Shown: positions 1 through 10,227 of the stretch, one piece after another
Position numbering within the stretch: position 1 is the first letter of the stretch
Layout of the letters: every line of letters starts with the position of its first letter
Origin: Pseudomonas sp. ERMR1:02
GTDB taxonomy: Bacteria > Pseudomonadota > Gammaproteobacteria > Pseudomonadales > Pseudomonadaceae
Assembly: GCF_002277815.1 (NCBI RefSeq)
Contig: NZ_NKJI01000010.1
Span: 1 to 64,000 of the forward strand
Length of the DNA stretch: 64,000 bases
Reading direction: 5' to 3'
Position numbers and translations under genes: made by a program
The notes under the pieces: generated by a model
The model's database searches: none
Told to the model about the DNA's origin: nothing
What the model saw: only the letters and a program-made list of their open reading frames with translations

Positions 1-226
1 CCCTTGATCGTCGGATAAGAGCACCAGGCCATGCTCGCCCACCGCCACCACGCGTGCCCCGGCGTGGTTATCGCCAACAGGACCCGCTCTGCAGACGCTG
101 ACTGGGCATTGCTGGATACTCCAGCACATCTACTGCCTCCTGCGCCCAGGCAACCTGAACATTGATCAAGGTGGAGAACAGTCCCAGCGCAATGGCGGCG
201 AAACTCAGCACATTCTTATTTTTCAT
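1..226 (-). pseudogene. YCF48/photosystem-II-stability-like protein, 5' part, frameshifted and cut by window edge
   Basis: The start at 226 follows an AGGA-type ribosome binding site and encodes a clear signal peptide (hydrophobic core, Ala-x-Ala end near residues 26-28). After about 50 residues the frame closes at 68-70. A second frame reads on to the window edge as VGDNHAGARVVAVGEHG then LVLLSDDQG, which is the first YCF48-type beta-propeller repeat. One frame change near 85-110 joins the two. In Pseudomonas this family commonly follows DUF1302 and DUF1329 genes and precedes an RND-type exporter in operons for hydrophobic substrates, which matches the position here. The rest of the gene lies outside the window. 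Confidence 0.6.
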
Positions 227-301
227 TGCATATCCTGCCTTCGATTCTAGACCCGGCGGCCGCGGCACCGATCAGGCACCGCAGCCCCATTACCACGAAC
301 T

Positions 302-1672
302 TCAGCGAACACCCTCACCGGCCAAGGCCTCAGTGTGAAGTAGCTCAGCGACTCAGGTTTGAGAACCTTGAAGTGGTACTTGTAAGAAGGATTCTCCCAG
401 TCAGTGTTAGCCATCGAGACCCAACTGCCGGACAACAGGTTATATACCGAGCTCGTAGTGGTGTTTATCAAAGGTCCCTCTGGAACTACAAATGGCAGTG
501 CCATCTGCGTGCGCCAAAGTTGTCCTTGAGCATCCCAGCCATCGGCCAATACTGCGTACCAGGTGTCTTCATCAAGGTAGTAACGGCGTTTGGCCACTGG
601 ATGACGTTTGCCCGTTGCCAGATCAGCCTCCACCACCCAGACCCGGTGGCGCTCCCAACGCACGGAGTCCGGGTTGAGGTGATGAGGCATCAGTTGTTGC
701 TCCTTGCTGGTGCTGTGCTGAAAGAACTTGCTGTTGTTGTAGGAATCAGCAGTTCTTTTTTACCGATCAGCTTCCAGTTGAAACGGTCGAGTGCGCCATA
801 GAAGACGAAGGCTTCGTCGTAGTAGTTCAAACCCGAGTTGACATCGTCCGGAGTGTCATAGGCCAGGGTCGGGGCCTGACGCACACGACGCTGGCCGGTC
901 AAGTACTGCCAGGCCTTACGCGGGCGGTTCAGTGAATCGACGATGAGAAACTGCTCGCCGGCCTTAAACGGTGGATCGGTCATAAACACGCGTAGCAACT
1001 GGCTGTTGCCCTTGAAACTTTCCAGCGTCCCCTTTGGGTCGTAATAGGGAAATTGCATGGTATTGTGAACTTTGGCCGCCAGCACCAACTTGCCGTCGCT
1101 CGTGCCGATATAGTTGGCAACGTTAACGGAAGTGGCCTCCCCGCCCCAGGCCAACTTGTGATTCCATATGGCCTCATAGCCATCCTGGGGAATCGGGAAG
1201 GGAATACCACCGTAAGCACCCTCGATCCCGTGCCGCCCTCAGTGGTATGGGCGCGGGTCGCGTTAGCCAAGGTATTGTCGTATACCCACTGCGGTGCTGC
1301 CGCCGTGCGATGCGTGGGATACACATCTAGCCGATAGCTCTGCGGATACTTCTGCAACAACGCCTTAACCCCATCCGACAGCTGATCGGCATGCTCGCCC
1401 ATGTTTTGCGCATTGATCGAGAACAATGGTTTCTCGTCGGCGAAAGGATCTGGCCGTGCATCACCACTGGTATAGCCGGCGGGTACTTTGCTGTAGCCAC
1501 CGTCCCAGCCAGGAATGGTGCCTTGTGCGTTACCTTGGCGCTCGGCGCCAAAGGGGGTCAGCGTGGTTTTCAGCTTGCCCGCCTCGTCGGCGGAAACTGC
1601 CGCCTGGGCTAGTGGAGCAAAGCTAAGGGCACCACAAATCATTGCCATCAAGTACTTGCTGGACTGCTTCAT
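302..1672 (-). pseudogene. DUF1329 family outer-membrane-associated protein, three frameshifts
   Basis: The start at 1672 has GGAGG four to five bases upstream and encodes a signal peptide (MKQSSKYLMAMICGALSFAP, then LAQA). The DUF1329 body (TTLTPFGAERQGNAQGTIPG, and GTLESFKGNSQLLRVFMTDP further on) is spread over three frames. The breaks are near 1230, 700 and 335. After the last break the expected tail (EALAGEGVR) and a TGA at 302-304 appear in a third frame. Restored length would be about 450 residues, normal for the family. It lies 20 bases downstream of the DUF1302 gene, the usual pairing. The pair is thought to handle or export hydrophobic compounds at the outer membrane, but the function is not proven. 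Confidence 0.75.
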
Positions 1673-1692
1673 TTTCGCCTCCATGGGCGGTG

Positions 1693-3391
1693 CTAAAACG
1701 AGTGCTGTGCAGTGAGCGCAATGAAATCCCGATCCCGCATCGACTGCTTGTAGGAATAGGACTGCACGGCGCATTGGCCGGCGTCAACAGCTCGTCATCG
1801 CCACCAAGAAATGTGTGTAGTTGAGGCCTACTTTCCAGACCCGCTGATAGGTCGTATTGACCCCGAGGCTGATATCCCCGCCGTGCTCCACAGAGAACCC
1901 GGGTTGATCACGGAAGAGCGTCCAGAGATGCCGTAGCCCAGCCCCACCGGCAGTGACACATCAAGTCCACTGAACACTTGGTAATACGAGGGCTCGAAGA
2001 CCATGCGCAGAGCAGAAGCATCCCTTGAAGCGCTGGGTTCGAGTGCCTCGCGGTTCTTGCTCACAGAGAGAAGCCGGTTCCAGGCAATCTCACCAATGAA
2101 ACTACCGCCATCCCAAAAGCTGCCGGGAGACAGCAAGGCGACCCACGACACTTGCGCATGTGCAGTCTTGCCGACGGGGTACAACGCTTTGTCATCGTTG
2201 TTCGCCGCCACCCGAGGGAACCACGACCGACCCACCACGTGGGACCAGCGGCATGTCGTCACGCAGCGAGACCTCGGCCCCGACATTGGTGTCGCCAACT
2301 GCCGTTGATAGACTGAGACCATAGGCCTTGATGTCCTCGGGTAGACCAACTGGTAAGTACCGAGCTGCCCGCTTACTGGGTTAAAACCATCACCCGGGCG
2401 AACATAAACGAGTGGATCTTTGGCGTGGTACTGACCGCATAGGCACCAAGTTCCACATCCAGGTTCTCTGGGCGGTAGCGGATCTGCACACCACCTTGTC
2501 CAGAATTCCTGGCCTTAAGATCCGAGGTTTTTGCGAAAACAATGGCTCGCCGCCAGGGATGATGGTATTCGGGCCGCGAGAATCTCCTCCGCGCCCGTAT
2601 CAAGAATATCGGCGGTGGAAAAGTAACTGCCCACTCCGGGCAGGCGACTACGTTCCCAGCGCACCTGGTAGTAGGCACCGATGGCGAGATTCGGACGCAG
2701 CTGGATCTGGCCGGAAAATTGCTGAACCGGTCGAATCAGTTCTTTAAACTGGGTATTTGGCACGAGAGCAACTTGACGATGTCCACAGGGATTGTGCTGC
2801 GGCAATGCCATTGTTACCGAAAAACAGACTCTCGCCGTACAGCACCGTGTGCTTGCCGGCACGCATGGTGATCGGCATTTCTGCGATTTCACTACGGCCA
2901 AAAACGAAGGCATCCAGCAGCTCAGCCTTGCGCCCATGCAACTTCTCCGTTCCACTGGCAAAGTGGTCGTTCTGATGCGAGCGACTGTTGACCGTGTTCG
3001 GCGAGTCGTTATCGTTTGAATCGTTGTAGACGCTGTCGTACCACCCTGCCCCGCTCAGGCGAAAGCCATAATCGCGATATTTAAGATCGAACTCGGAAAA
3101 GACATCGAGACGGTTGGAAATCAGGCTTCCTTTGTCAAAGTTACGATCACCATCGTCGAGGTTGGCGTCCTCCGTGAGCTTTGACGACGGCGCATTCAGA
3201 CGCTGAGCAACGCTATACTTCAGCGTAGTGTCCAAGCGTGTAGTTAACTCCTCAATGCCGGTATTGAACTCGAAAGCGTGTACCGACTCCGCTCCGGTGA
3301 ATGTCAGGGCTGCGGTCAGCAGGCACGGTAATCGGAACGTCCGCATGACAAGCAAGGATTCTTTGCGATTCTCTTCTTTTATTATTGTCAT
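1693..3391 (-). pseudogene. DUF1302 family outer-membrane beta-barrel-like protein, several frameshifts
   Basis: The start at 3391 has GGAGG four bases upstream; an internal Met 14 codons later (MRTFRLPCLLTAALTF) begins the signal peptide. The first ~210 residues are intact (RAGKHTVLYGESLFFGNNG is a family hallmark). The rest is in pieces, with frame changes near 2770, 2560, 2360, 1900 and 1800. Recognisable later segments are FKELIRPVQQFSGQIQLRPN, PVGLGYGISGRSSVINPG, NYTHFLGGDDEL and the closing RDRDFIALTAQHSF before TAG at 1693-1695. Restored length is about 560 residues, normal for DUF1302. It is the first gene of the DUF1302-DUF1329-YCF48 set and probably shares the leftward promoter of the BKACE-like gene. 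Confidence 0.75.
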
Positions 3392-3547
3392 ATCGCCTCC
3401 AAATTTTGGGGTCGTTGGTGCTGCACCCACTGTGGGACACCTTCAACAAGTACTACGGATCAATCACATCTCCTGTTCAGAACTACTCCATCAAGCATGC
3501 CCTGAGCCACATCGAGCCGGCAGGACTCGATGTGGCCTTGTGCAGGC

Positions 3548-4510
3548 TTAGCCTCGTGCGGGTTTACCAATCATCCGTCGGTACTCATCAGCCGAGGCTG
3601 GCCGACGCCCCAAGAGTCCGGCGATATCACGCGCCATACTGAACATCTCCAGGTTGGAGACAAGCAGTTCGTCGCTATTGGGGTACTTCCAAGGGGTGTC
3701 TTCAGTACCCACTCGGATGTTCAATCCGAGCATGGTTGCCACGGTAGTCATGTACAGGGTCGAGCGACCCGCCGCACAGACGGCGATGACCGCACCGGGA
3801 TCGATCTTGCGGATCTGGTCGACCATCATGAACAGGTGCTGGGTCATATCCTGTGCATCAGTGACCCATGTTCCTGAAATCAAGGTGCGCCCGACATTGA
3901 ACGGCAAGCCGTAGAGAATCAGCCAGTTAAAAGGCCCTTTCAGAATCCCGGTGTCGATCAGCTTGCGCTTGGCCAGTTCGATCTCGCCGGAACTGTGAAT
4001 AACGATTTCCGGCTTGACCCCGCACTCTTCCAACGTTTGCACGGCAGGCACCATGAAGGCATCCGGATGCCCTGCTGCACAGGGCGCGACCTCAGCCATT
4101 CCAGCCTGAACCGGGCTCATGCACATCTCGAAGCTACTGCCGTTGAGCACATTCAGGTTGGCCACAAAATCCCAACCGAAACGTTTGCGCAGAGGTTCAA
4201 GCACCGTGCCATAGGCTTCCACCGGCGGGATATCTCGATCAAGCCGGCGTCCTTTATGGTCAGTCACCATGGAAAAATCCAGATGAACGCCACAAGCGCC
4301 CGCTTCAATCACGCTGGATGCAGCCTCGATGTACTCCTCTATGGAGGTAGGGTGACTGCTACCGTCGGGGTTGAAACGTCCAGATACCGCCACGTTTATT
4401 GCGATCTCCTGTGGCACATCCCACTTCGGCTGCAGTTCGGCACCGGCAACAAACTGATAGTCCTCCACCTCGCGTTTAGCTGCTTCCCACAAAGATAATT
4501 TCTCGCTCAT
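3548..4510 (-). CDS. BKACE-family (3-keto-5-aminohexanoate cleavage-like) protein
   Basis: An intact 320-residue TIM-barrel protein of the beta-keto acid cleavage enzyme (COG3246/DUF849) superfamily. These Zn-dependent enzymes condense or cleave beta-keto acids with acetyl-CoA. Supporting segments are AINVAVSGRFNP near the N-terminus, PEIVIHSSGEIELAK in the middle and IRVGTEDTPW near residue 270, matching the family's VGxED block. It is odd in one respect: the family's His-x-His metal motif after strand 2 reads His76-Leu77-Asp78 here (GACGVHLDFS), so metal binding or chemistry may differ. It is the only intact gene of the leftward unit and lies directly downstream of the leftward promoter at 4644-4671. 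The natural substrate is unknown; the aromatic-degradation setting suggests a ring-cleavage-derived keto acid. Confidence 0.7.
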   Translation of the reverse strand: MSEKLSLWEAAKREVEDYQFVAGAELQPKWDVPQEIAINVAVSGRFNPDGSSHPTSIEEYIEAASSVIEAGACGVHLDFSMVTDHKGRRLDRDIPPVEAYGTVLEPLRKRFGWDFVANLNVLNGSSFEMCMSPVQAGMAEVAPCAAGHPDAFMVPAVQTLEECGVKPEIVIHSSGEIELAKRKLIDTGILKGPFNWLILYGLPFNVGRTLISGTWVTDAQDMTQHLFMMVDQIRKIDPGAVIAVCAAGRSTLYMTTVATMLGLNIRVGTEDTPWKYPNSDELLVSNLEMFSMARDIAGLLGRRPASADEYRRMIGKPARG

Positions 4511-4643
4511 TTCTTACCCCTCGCTCTCTAGTTTTTTTCAAACCGGCGCATCCAGAAACCCGCATGTCCGGCAACCTCACCAACTGACTCGCGCGCTGAT
4601 CGAGAAGTCGTTTGCTGCGCTTGAAATATTCGAACCGAATCGA

Positions 4644-4671
4644 ATAGTACTGCATCGAATGATCCTGTCAA
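4644..4671 (-). promoter_or_regulatory. Leftward sigma-70-type promoter for the BKACE-DUF1302-DUF1329 unit
   Basis: On the minus strand TTGACA (complement of 4666-4671) and TACTAT (complement of 4644-4649) are separated by 16 bases. The transcript would start near 4637 and reach the BKACE-like start codon at 4510 after about 125 bases of leader. Confidence 0.7.
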
Positions 4672-4788
4672 CACCAATCACTTGCCCTTAACGCAGGTCG
4701 AAATCTGCCATTCCTGCTGGATTCAGGCGCAGAAGCGCATAGCTGCTAGCCCCGTCCAAATATGCAAGCAGCTTTAAAATATAATTTA

Positions 4789-4816
4789 TTGACAGAATGA
4801 TTCGAGACAGTACTAT
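4789..4816 (+). promoter_or_regulatory. Rightward sigma-70-type promoter for the monooxygenase-gentisate unit
   Basis: TTGACA at 4789-4794 and TACTAT at 4811-4816 with a 16-base spacer, the same arrangement as the leftward promoter. The predicted start near 4823 leaves a leader of about 210 bases before the monooxygenase start codon at 5034. Confidence 0.7.
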
Positions 4817-4838
4817 TCGATTCGAGTCTAATTCTCAA

Positions 4839-4877
4839 GGTGAGCTCACCCGCTCAGTGCAGACTGAGAAGCTCACC
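4839..4877 (+). promoter_or_regulatory. Nested hairpin / GAGCTCACC repeats in the leader of the rightward unit
   Basis: GGTGAGCT (4839-4846) pairs with AGCTCACC (4870-4877). Inside it CTCAGT (4853-4858) pairs with ACTGAG (4863-4868) around a GCAG loop. The first segment is also part of a perfect 12-bp palindrome (4839-4850), so the site could be a regulator-binding operator in DNA, an RNA structure, or both. It starts about 16 bases after the predicted transcription start. Confidence 0.45.
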
Positions 4878-5033
4878 AAAGAAATTCGACGGGCATACAA
4901 GAAAAAAAAACCGAGCCACCTGCTGATGCTGGCCCTCCCGATGGGGGAGCTGTAATCAGAAAGGCTTCCCGCAAATACTCGCCCCACCAGGAGGCGATAA
5001 GTCGGTGTGCAGCGACACCGCAGGAGTGCAAAG

Positions 5034-6687
5034 ATGAGCAGTGAAAAAACGCGGGTGTTAATTGTTGGTGGTGGCCCAGCCGGTCTGGTACTGGCATTGG
5101 AATTGGGGCGGTGGGGAGTACCTTGCATTCTTTTCGAAGAAGACCCGACACCCCGACCTTCCCTAAAGCCAACGCGTCCACCTCGCGCACCATGGAGCAC
5201 TATCGCCGTCTCGGCGTTGCCGAAGAGATCCGCACCCTGGGACTGCCCGACGATTACCCGCCGGACGTTTCCTACCACACTCGCTACGCCTCGCACGAGA
5301 TCGCTCGCCTGCATTGGCCGAGCCGGCGCGACGCCCTGGCCAACCGCCATGCCGGCGACCGGCGCTGGCCAACCCCCGAGCCTCTGCACCGAGGTCAGGA
5401 GATGTTTATCGAGCCAGTCCTCAAGCAGCACGCCGAAAGCTTGCCGGGAGTAGACATTCGCTTCGGCTGGAAAGTCGAGAGCATCTCGCAGGACAGCACC
5501 TGCGCACGTCTGTTCGCCCGCGACCCAGCCAGCGGCGAGCTATGCGAGTTCGAGGCCGACTACGCGGTCGGCTGTGACGGTCCGCGTAGCCTGGTACGAG
5601 AAGCTCTCGGCATTCGCTACGAAGGTACCGGTTCGGAAGACCGTGACTTTCTTGGCGGGCGCATGCAAGCCACCTATGTGCGTGCACCGGCGTTCTACGA
5701 CGTAGTACCTGGCGGCGTAGCCTGGCAGTACTGGGCGATGAATCCACAACGTTTCGGCATCATGATCGCGGTCGATGGCAAGGGCGAGTTCGTCCTCCAT
5801 ACCCAGCTGCCAAAGGGCGCACAAAGCTCACTCGAGTACGGCCACGAGTCGATTGCCCTGACAACTGGCGGCGACTTCCCCTACGAGATCATCGGTGTAG
5901 CCGAATGGACAGCCGGATTCACCCTGGTGGCCAAAAACTACGGCGCAGGACGTATCTTCATTGCGGGTGATGCAGCACACCTTTTCACTCCAACTTCAGG
6001 CCAGGGTTACAACACCTCGGTGGACGACGCCGCCAACCTCGGCTGGAAACTCGCCGCCGCTTGCCTGGGCTGGGGCGGACCCAACCTGCTCGCCACCTAT
6101 GAAGCCGAGCGCAAGCCAATCGGCCATCGCAACACCAATTTTGCCCGTTCGATCGCCGACTTCTTTGGCCGCATCAGTATGCCCCAGGCACTGGAAGACA
6201 GCGGCCCGGCGGGTGATGCCTGCCGGGCCGAATTTGGCCAACGCCTGCAGGAGCTGGCCTGGAAGGAATTCGACGCCCCGGGCATCCACTTCGGGATGTA
6301 TTACAAGGACTCCTCCATCGTCTGCACTGAGCCGGGCGAAGGGCCCGTCGACGATCCCCACCACTATGTACCGCATGCACGTCCTGGCGCTCGGGCACCG
6401 CATCTGTGGATCAGCGAGGGGTAGCGCTCTTCGACCTGCTCTCGCCTTGCGGATTCACCCTCCTCAAACTCGACCACACCCAGGACACGCGCGCCCTTGA
6501 AGAGGCCGCCCGCGCCCGCGGTATCCCTCTAAAGGTGCTCAAGCTGGATAACGCCGAGGCCCGAGACCTGTACCAAAACGGCCTGGTATTGATCCGCCCG
6601 GACCAACATATCGCCTGGCGTGGCGACAGCGTGCCGGAAAAGGCCGAGTCCCTCATTGCCCGCGTTGCCGGCTTCACCTGCAGCTAG
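5034..6687 (+). pseudogene. FAD-dependent aromatic monooxygenase (PheA/TfdB/MhpA type), two frameshifts
   Basis: The start at 5034 follows AGGAG. The N-terminus carries the Rossmann FAD motif VGGGPAGLVLALELGRWGVP. The frame breaks near 5150 and resumes with FPKANASTSRTMEHYRRLG, the usual continuation in phenol-hydroxylase-type flavoproteins. The second FAD-binding motif is present as RIFIAGDAAHLFTPTSGQGY. A second break near 6418 closes the frame with TAG, while the C-terminal thioredoxin-like domain continues in the next frame to 6687. Restored length is about 550 residues, normal for the family. It would hydroxylate the aromatic ring ahead of the gentisate-type dioxygenase. The substrate cannot be read from sequence; 3-hydroxybenzoate, salicylate or an alkylated relative are reasonable guesses. 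Confidence 0.8.
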
Positions 6688-6753
6688 CGCCCAATGCCCT
6701 AGCTGGCCCGCACCAGCACTGCGGGCCAGCGCAGTGACAACGAGGAGTACAAC

Positions 6754-7730
6754 ATGACTTTGAATTTGACCAGCCCAGCCACGCTGCGCCAGATGGATTC
6801 GCTGCAAGAGCTTTGTGCTGCGATGGAGAAACACAACATGACCCCCGGCTGGATTGAGCGGGAACAGCCGATGATGTGGGCCGAACCTAAATCAGCCTTC
6901 ATCCCCAGCCACTGGAGCTATGCCACAGCCAAAGCCGCTATGCAGGCGGCCGGGCGCCTGATTGGCACGGACAAAGCCGAGCGGCGCAACTTTGTAATGC
7001 GCAACCCCATCCCTGACAACGACACAGCCACACTGCGAACCCTAATCTGCGCCTACCAGTCCATTCTCCCTGGAGAAAAGGCGCGCTCGCATCGCCACGC
7101 TCCTCATGCACTGCGCGTGATACTGGAATCACACGGTTCCTACTCGGTAGTCGACGGCGAGAAACACCCCATGGAAACCGGCGACATCGTGCTTACCCCA
7201 GGCTGGTGCTGGCACGGCCACGGCCACGAGGGTAACGAGCAAGCCTACTGGTTCGACGGTCTGGACATTCCGCTGACGAACCTGTTGGAACCCATGTTTA
7301 CCAGGAGCACCCACAAGCCTGGGAACCGATCCAGCATGAGACCCCAAACTCGCCTATGCGATTCTCCTGGGCCGATACTCGGGCCGCCCTCGCACAGGCC
7401 TCGTCGGACAGCGATGGGCACTTCGGCAAGACCATAGTGCTACCCGCACCAGACATGCCGACCATGACCCTCAAAGTGCATCAGTGGGCAGCCGGCTGGC
7501 GCAACCGGCCTTATCGGCATACCGCCAACACTGTTTATCTGGTGATGCAAGGCCACGGTCGCTCGATCATCGGCGAAAACACCTTCGACTGGAGTTTCGG
7601 CGACACTTTGGCCGTACCGGCCTGGTCACGGGTGGAACATCAGGTTGGAGCCGACAGCATTCTGTTCGCCATGAGCGATGAACAACTGATGCGCTGGACC
7701 CGCTACTACCGGCATGAAGCGCTGGCCTGA
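6754..7730 (+). pseudogene. Gentisate 1,2-dioxygenase-like cupin dioxygenase, one frameshift
   Basis: Start at 6754 after GAGGAG. The N-terminal cupin has the iron-ligand pattern His113-x-His115 (EKARSHRHAPHALR) and a third histidine in WCWHGHGHEG around residue 154, as in gentisate and 1-hydroxy-2-naphthoate dioxygenases. The frame shifts near 7297. The second cupin continues in another frame (RNRPYRHTANTVYLVMQGHG, then FSWADTRAAL upstream) to the TGA at 7730. Restored length is about 325 residues, slightly short for gentisate dioxygenase. It sits between the hydroxylase and the FAH-family hydrolase, as expected for ring opening of gentisate to maleylpyruvate. A homogentisate or aminophenol cupin is less likely. 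Confidence 0.75.
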
Positions 7731-7753
7731 GCCCAACAGAGGAGAAAGTATCT

Positions 7754-8625
7754 ATGCATATCTGTCGTTTCAATCATGATCGACTTGGCCTGGTCGAAGG
7801 CGCACGCGTGTTCGATATCACCCCGGCGTTGGAGTCGCTGGCCACACCCACCTGGCCCTATTCGCCGGGCGATCCGTTGATTGCCAGACTGGACGAGCTC
7901 CGCGCCGCAGCCGCCGAGCTCCGCGCCTGTGCTCCCAGCTACTCGCTGGACGAGGTCAGCCTGCACAGCCTGATCACCGCGCCGAGCAAGATCATGGCGG
8001 CGCCGGCAAACTACCGGCTGCACGTGGAGCAGGACGTGCAAGACCCGAATCTGCACCACGGGTTCCACAACGTCCAACTCAACGGTCTGGATAAACCCGT
8101 GGAGAAGCTCGGCCTGTTCCTCAAGGCCAACTCGTCGCTGGTTGGTCCCGCCGATGGCATTCCCTTGTGCTGGCGTGATCGTCGTAACGACCATGAAGTA
8201 GAGTTAGCGGTGGTCATTGGCCGTGCAGGCAAGAACATCCCGGCTGCCGAAGCATTCGAATACATTGCTGGCTATACGATCGGCCTGGACATGTCTGTAC
8301 GTGGTACTGAGGACCGCAGCTTCCGCAAGTCTGCCGACGGTTATACCGTGATAGGACCTTGGCTAACCACCGCAGATGAAGTCGCTGACCCTGAGCACCT
8401 CGACATATGGCTGGAGGTGAATGGCGAGTGCCGTCAGCACTCATCAACCGCGGCTCTCACAGTTGGCATTGCCCGCTGATCGAACTGGCCTCAAGTGTAT
8501 ATACCCTTTATCCCGGCGATGTGATTCTGACAGGAACTCCAGAAGGAGTAAGCCAAGTCAACGCTGGGGACTTGATAAGAGCTGGTTGTGAAGGGATAGG
8601 TGAGTTCACCATCCAAGTGCTCTGA
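7754..8625 (+). pseudogene. Fumarylacetoacetate-hydrolase-family protein (probable maleyl/fumarylpyruvate hydrolase), one frameshift
   Basis: It starts 23 bases after the dioxygenase stop behind GGAG. FAH-fold features are present: DRRNDHEVELAVVIGRAGKN with the acidic metal ligands, GYTIGLDMSVRGTEDRSFRK, and in the second frame VILTGTPEGVSQVNAGD, the family's C-terminal signature. The frame change lies near 8440. Restored length is about 290 residues. In gentisate pathways FAH-family enzymes hydrolyse fumarylpyruvate, or maleylpyruvate directly. The absence of a maleylpyruvate isomerase and the presence of a LeuCD-like hydratase next door favour the direct-hydrolysis variant. Confidence 0.75.
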
Positions 8626-8815
8626 AAAAAAAGTGCGGGTGTGCGTGTGTGACCAGTGCTCATCCCGCGCTGACCAGCATCCGAAACTTGGCCAGCGCAC
8701 CCACGCACCTACCAGCAGCGCCGACCTATATGTCGAGAAACTCTCCAAGCTTCGATAAACGGAAATGGCCGAGCCATTCCCCATCGAACGCCTACGGATA
8801 ACAGGAGATTTGCAC

Positions 8816-10219
8816 ATGCCTCCACGCACCCTTTTCGAAAAACTCTGGCAACGACATGCCGTGCTAGAAACCGATGAAGGCCACACTCTACTCTATGTCG
8901 ACTTGCACTTAATCAATGAAGTGACCAGCCCGCAGGCTTTCGATGGCCTACGCCTTAATCACCTGCAGCCGTGGCGTGCGGCCTCAGTGCTCGCGACTGC
9001 CGACCACAATGTGCCAACCTCCCATCGGGCCAAGGGCATCATTGACGAAGTAGCACGCAAGCAGGTAGAGGCTCTTGACCGCAACTGCGCCGAATTTGGC
9101 CTCACCCAATTCGCCATGGCCGACACGCGTCAAGGCATCCTCCACGTCATCGGTCCGGAACAGGGAGCCACACTGCCGGGCATGAGCATTGTCTGCGGCG
9201 ACTCGCACACCACCACCCACGGTGCTTTTGCGGCTCTTGCCTTCGGCATTGGAACCTCCGAGATCGAGCATGTATTAGCTACTCAGTGTCTGCTGATCAA
9301 GAAACTCAAGACCTTGCGGGTGAACATCAACGGAGGTCTTTCCCGCCATGTTTCTTCAAAGGATCTTGCCCTCGCACTGATCGCTAAAATCGGAACCGCG
9401 GGAGCCACTGGATACGCCATAGAGTTCATCGGCGATACGGTCGCCAGGATGAGCATGGAAGCGCGCATGACCCTGTGCAACTTGGCCATCGAAGCAGGCG
9501 CGCGCTGCGCCATGGTCGCGGTAGATCAGACCACCCTCGACTACTTGCGCGACCGTCCCCTAGCCCCGAAAGGTGCAAACTGGAATGCAGCTGAAGTCTA
9601 CTGGCGCACTCTACACAGCGATGCGGCTGCACTCTTTGATCTTGAACTAGAACTGGATGCCGCAAGCGTACGTCCGCACGTGACCTGGGGAACCTCACCG
9701 GAAATGGTCTGCAGCATCGACGGCCAGGTGCCGAATCCAGAAGCGGCACCTGATGCACTTATCCGCAGGGATCTGACTCGGGCCCTAAAGTACATGAGCC
9801 TAGAACCCGGTACGGCGATCCGCGATATCCCTCTGAACAAAGTATTTATCGGCTCCTGCACAAATGCCCGAATAGAGGACCTTCGCATCGCCGCCGCGCT
9901 CGTCTTCGGCAAGCGGGTCGCCAGTAACATCACCCAGGCACTGGTCGTACCTGGCTCCGGGCTGATCAAGCTGCAGGCTGAGGCCGAAGGTATTGATCGC
10001 ATCTTCATCGATGCTGGATTCGAATGGCGCGACGCCGGCTGCTCCATGTGCCTTGGCATGAACGACGACCGCCTTAACCCAGGCGAGCGCTGTGCATCCA
10101 CTTCCAACCGCAATTTTGAAGGGCGTCAGGGCCCGGGCGGGCGTACCCATCTGGTAAGCCCAGCAATGGCTGCGGCCGCAGCCATCGCTGGGTGCTTCGT
10201 CGACGTCAGCGAACTTTAG
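8816..10219 (+). CDS. LeuC-like aconitase-superfamily hydratase, large subunit (probable maleate hydratase)
   Basis: The ATG at 8816, eight bases after AGGAG, gives [14 protein letters not shown], the usual LeuC N-terminus; an earlier in-frame Met at 8765 lacks this support. The 467-residue protein is full length and keeps the 4Fe-4S ligands Cys348 ([14 protein letters not shown]), Cys409 and Cys412 ([11 protein letters not shown]), plus [21 protein letters not shown]. It is the only intact gene of the rightward catabolic unit. Isopropylmalate dehydratase belongs to leucine synthesis, but this copy lies with ring-cleavage genes. There the HbzI-type maleate hydratase of the direct-hydrolysis gentisate route is the best-matched role (inference). 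Its TAG stop overlaps the ribosome binding site of the small-subunit gene. Confidence 0.8.
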   Translation: MPPRTLFEKLWQRHAVLETDEGHTLLYVDLHLINEVTSPQAFDGLRLNHLQPWRAASVLATADHNVPTSHRAKGIIDEVARKQVEALDRNCAEFGLTQFAMADTRQGILHVIGPEQGATLPGMSIVCGDSHTTTHGAFAALAFGIGTSEIEHVLATQCLLIKKLKTLRVNINGGLSRHVSSKDLALALIAKIGTAGATGYAIEFIGDTVARMSMEARMTLCNLAIEAGARCAMVAVDQTTLDYLRDRPLAPKGANWNAAEVYWRTLHSDAAALFDLELELDAASVRPHVTWGTSPEMVCSIDGQVPNPEAAPDALIRRDLTRALKYMSLEPGTAIRDIPLNKVFIGSCTNARIEDLRIAAALVFGKRVASNITQALVVPGSGLIKLQAEAEGIDRIFIDAGFEWRDAGCSMCLGMNDDRLNPGERCASTSNRNFEGRQGPGGRTHLVSPAMAAAAAIAGCFVDVSEL

Positions 10220-10227
10220 GAGCCGAC

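Larger units (their letters stand above)
4636..4824. repeat. 35-bp near-perfect inverted repeat forming a mirrored divergent promoter region
   Basis: Bases 4636-4670 and 4790-4824 are inverted copies of each other. The outer 17 bases (CGAATCGAATAGTACTG and its complement) match perfectly and the inner 18 match apart from a few positions. The 119 bases between are AT-rich with no ORF. Each arm holds a complete sigma-70-type promoter pointing outward, so the leftward and rightward catabolic units have the same promoter sequence. The ATTCGATTCG segment just downstream of each -10 box is in position to be an operator. Confidence 0.85.

Noticed and set aside
226..801. Plus-strand ORF of 191 codons
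   Set aside because: It lies opposite the clearly recognisable DUF1329 and YCF48 segments, has no ribosome binding site and no family features.
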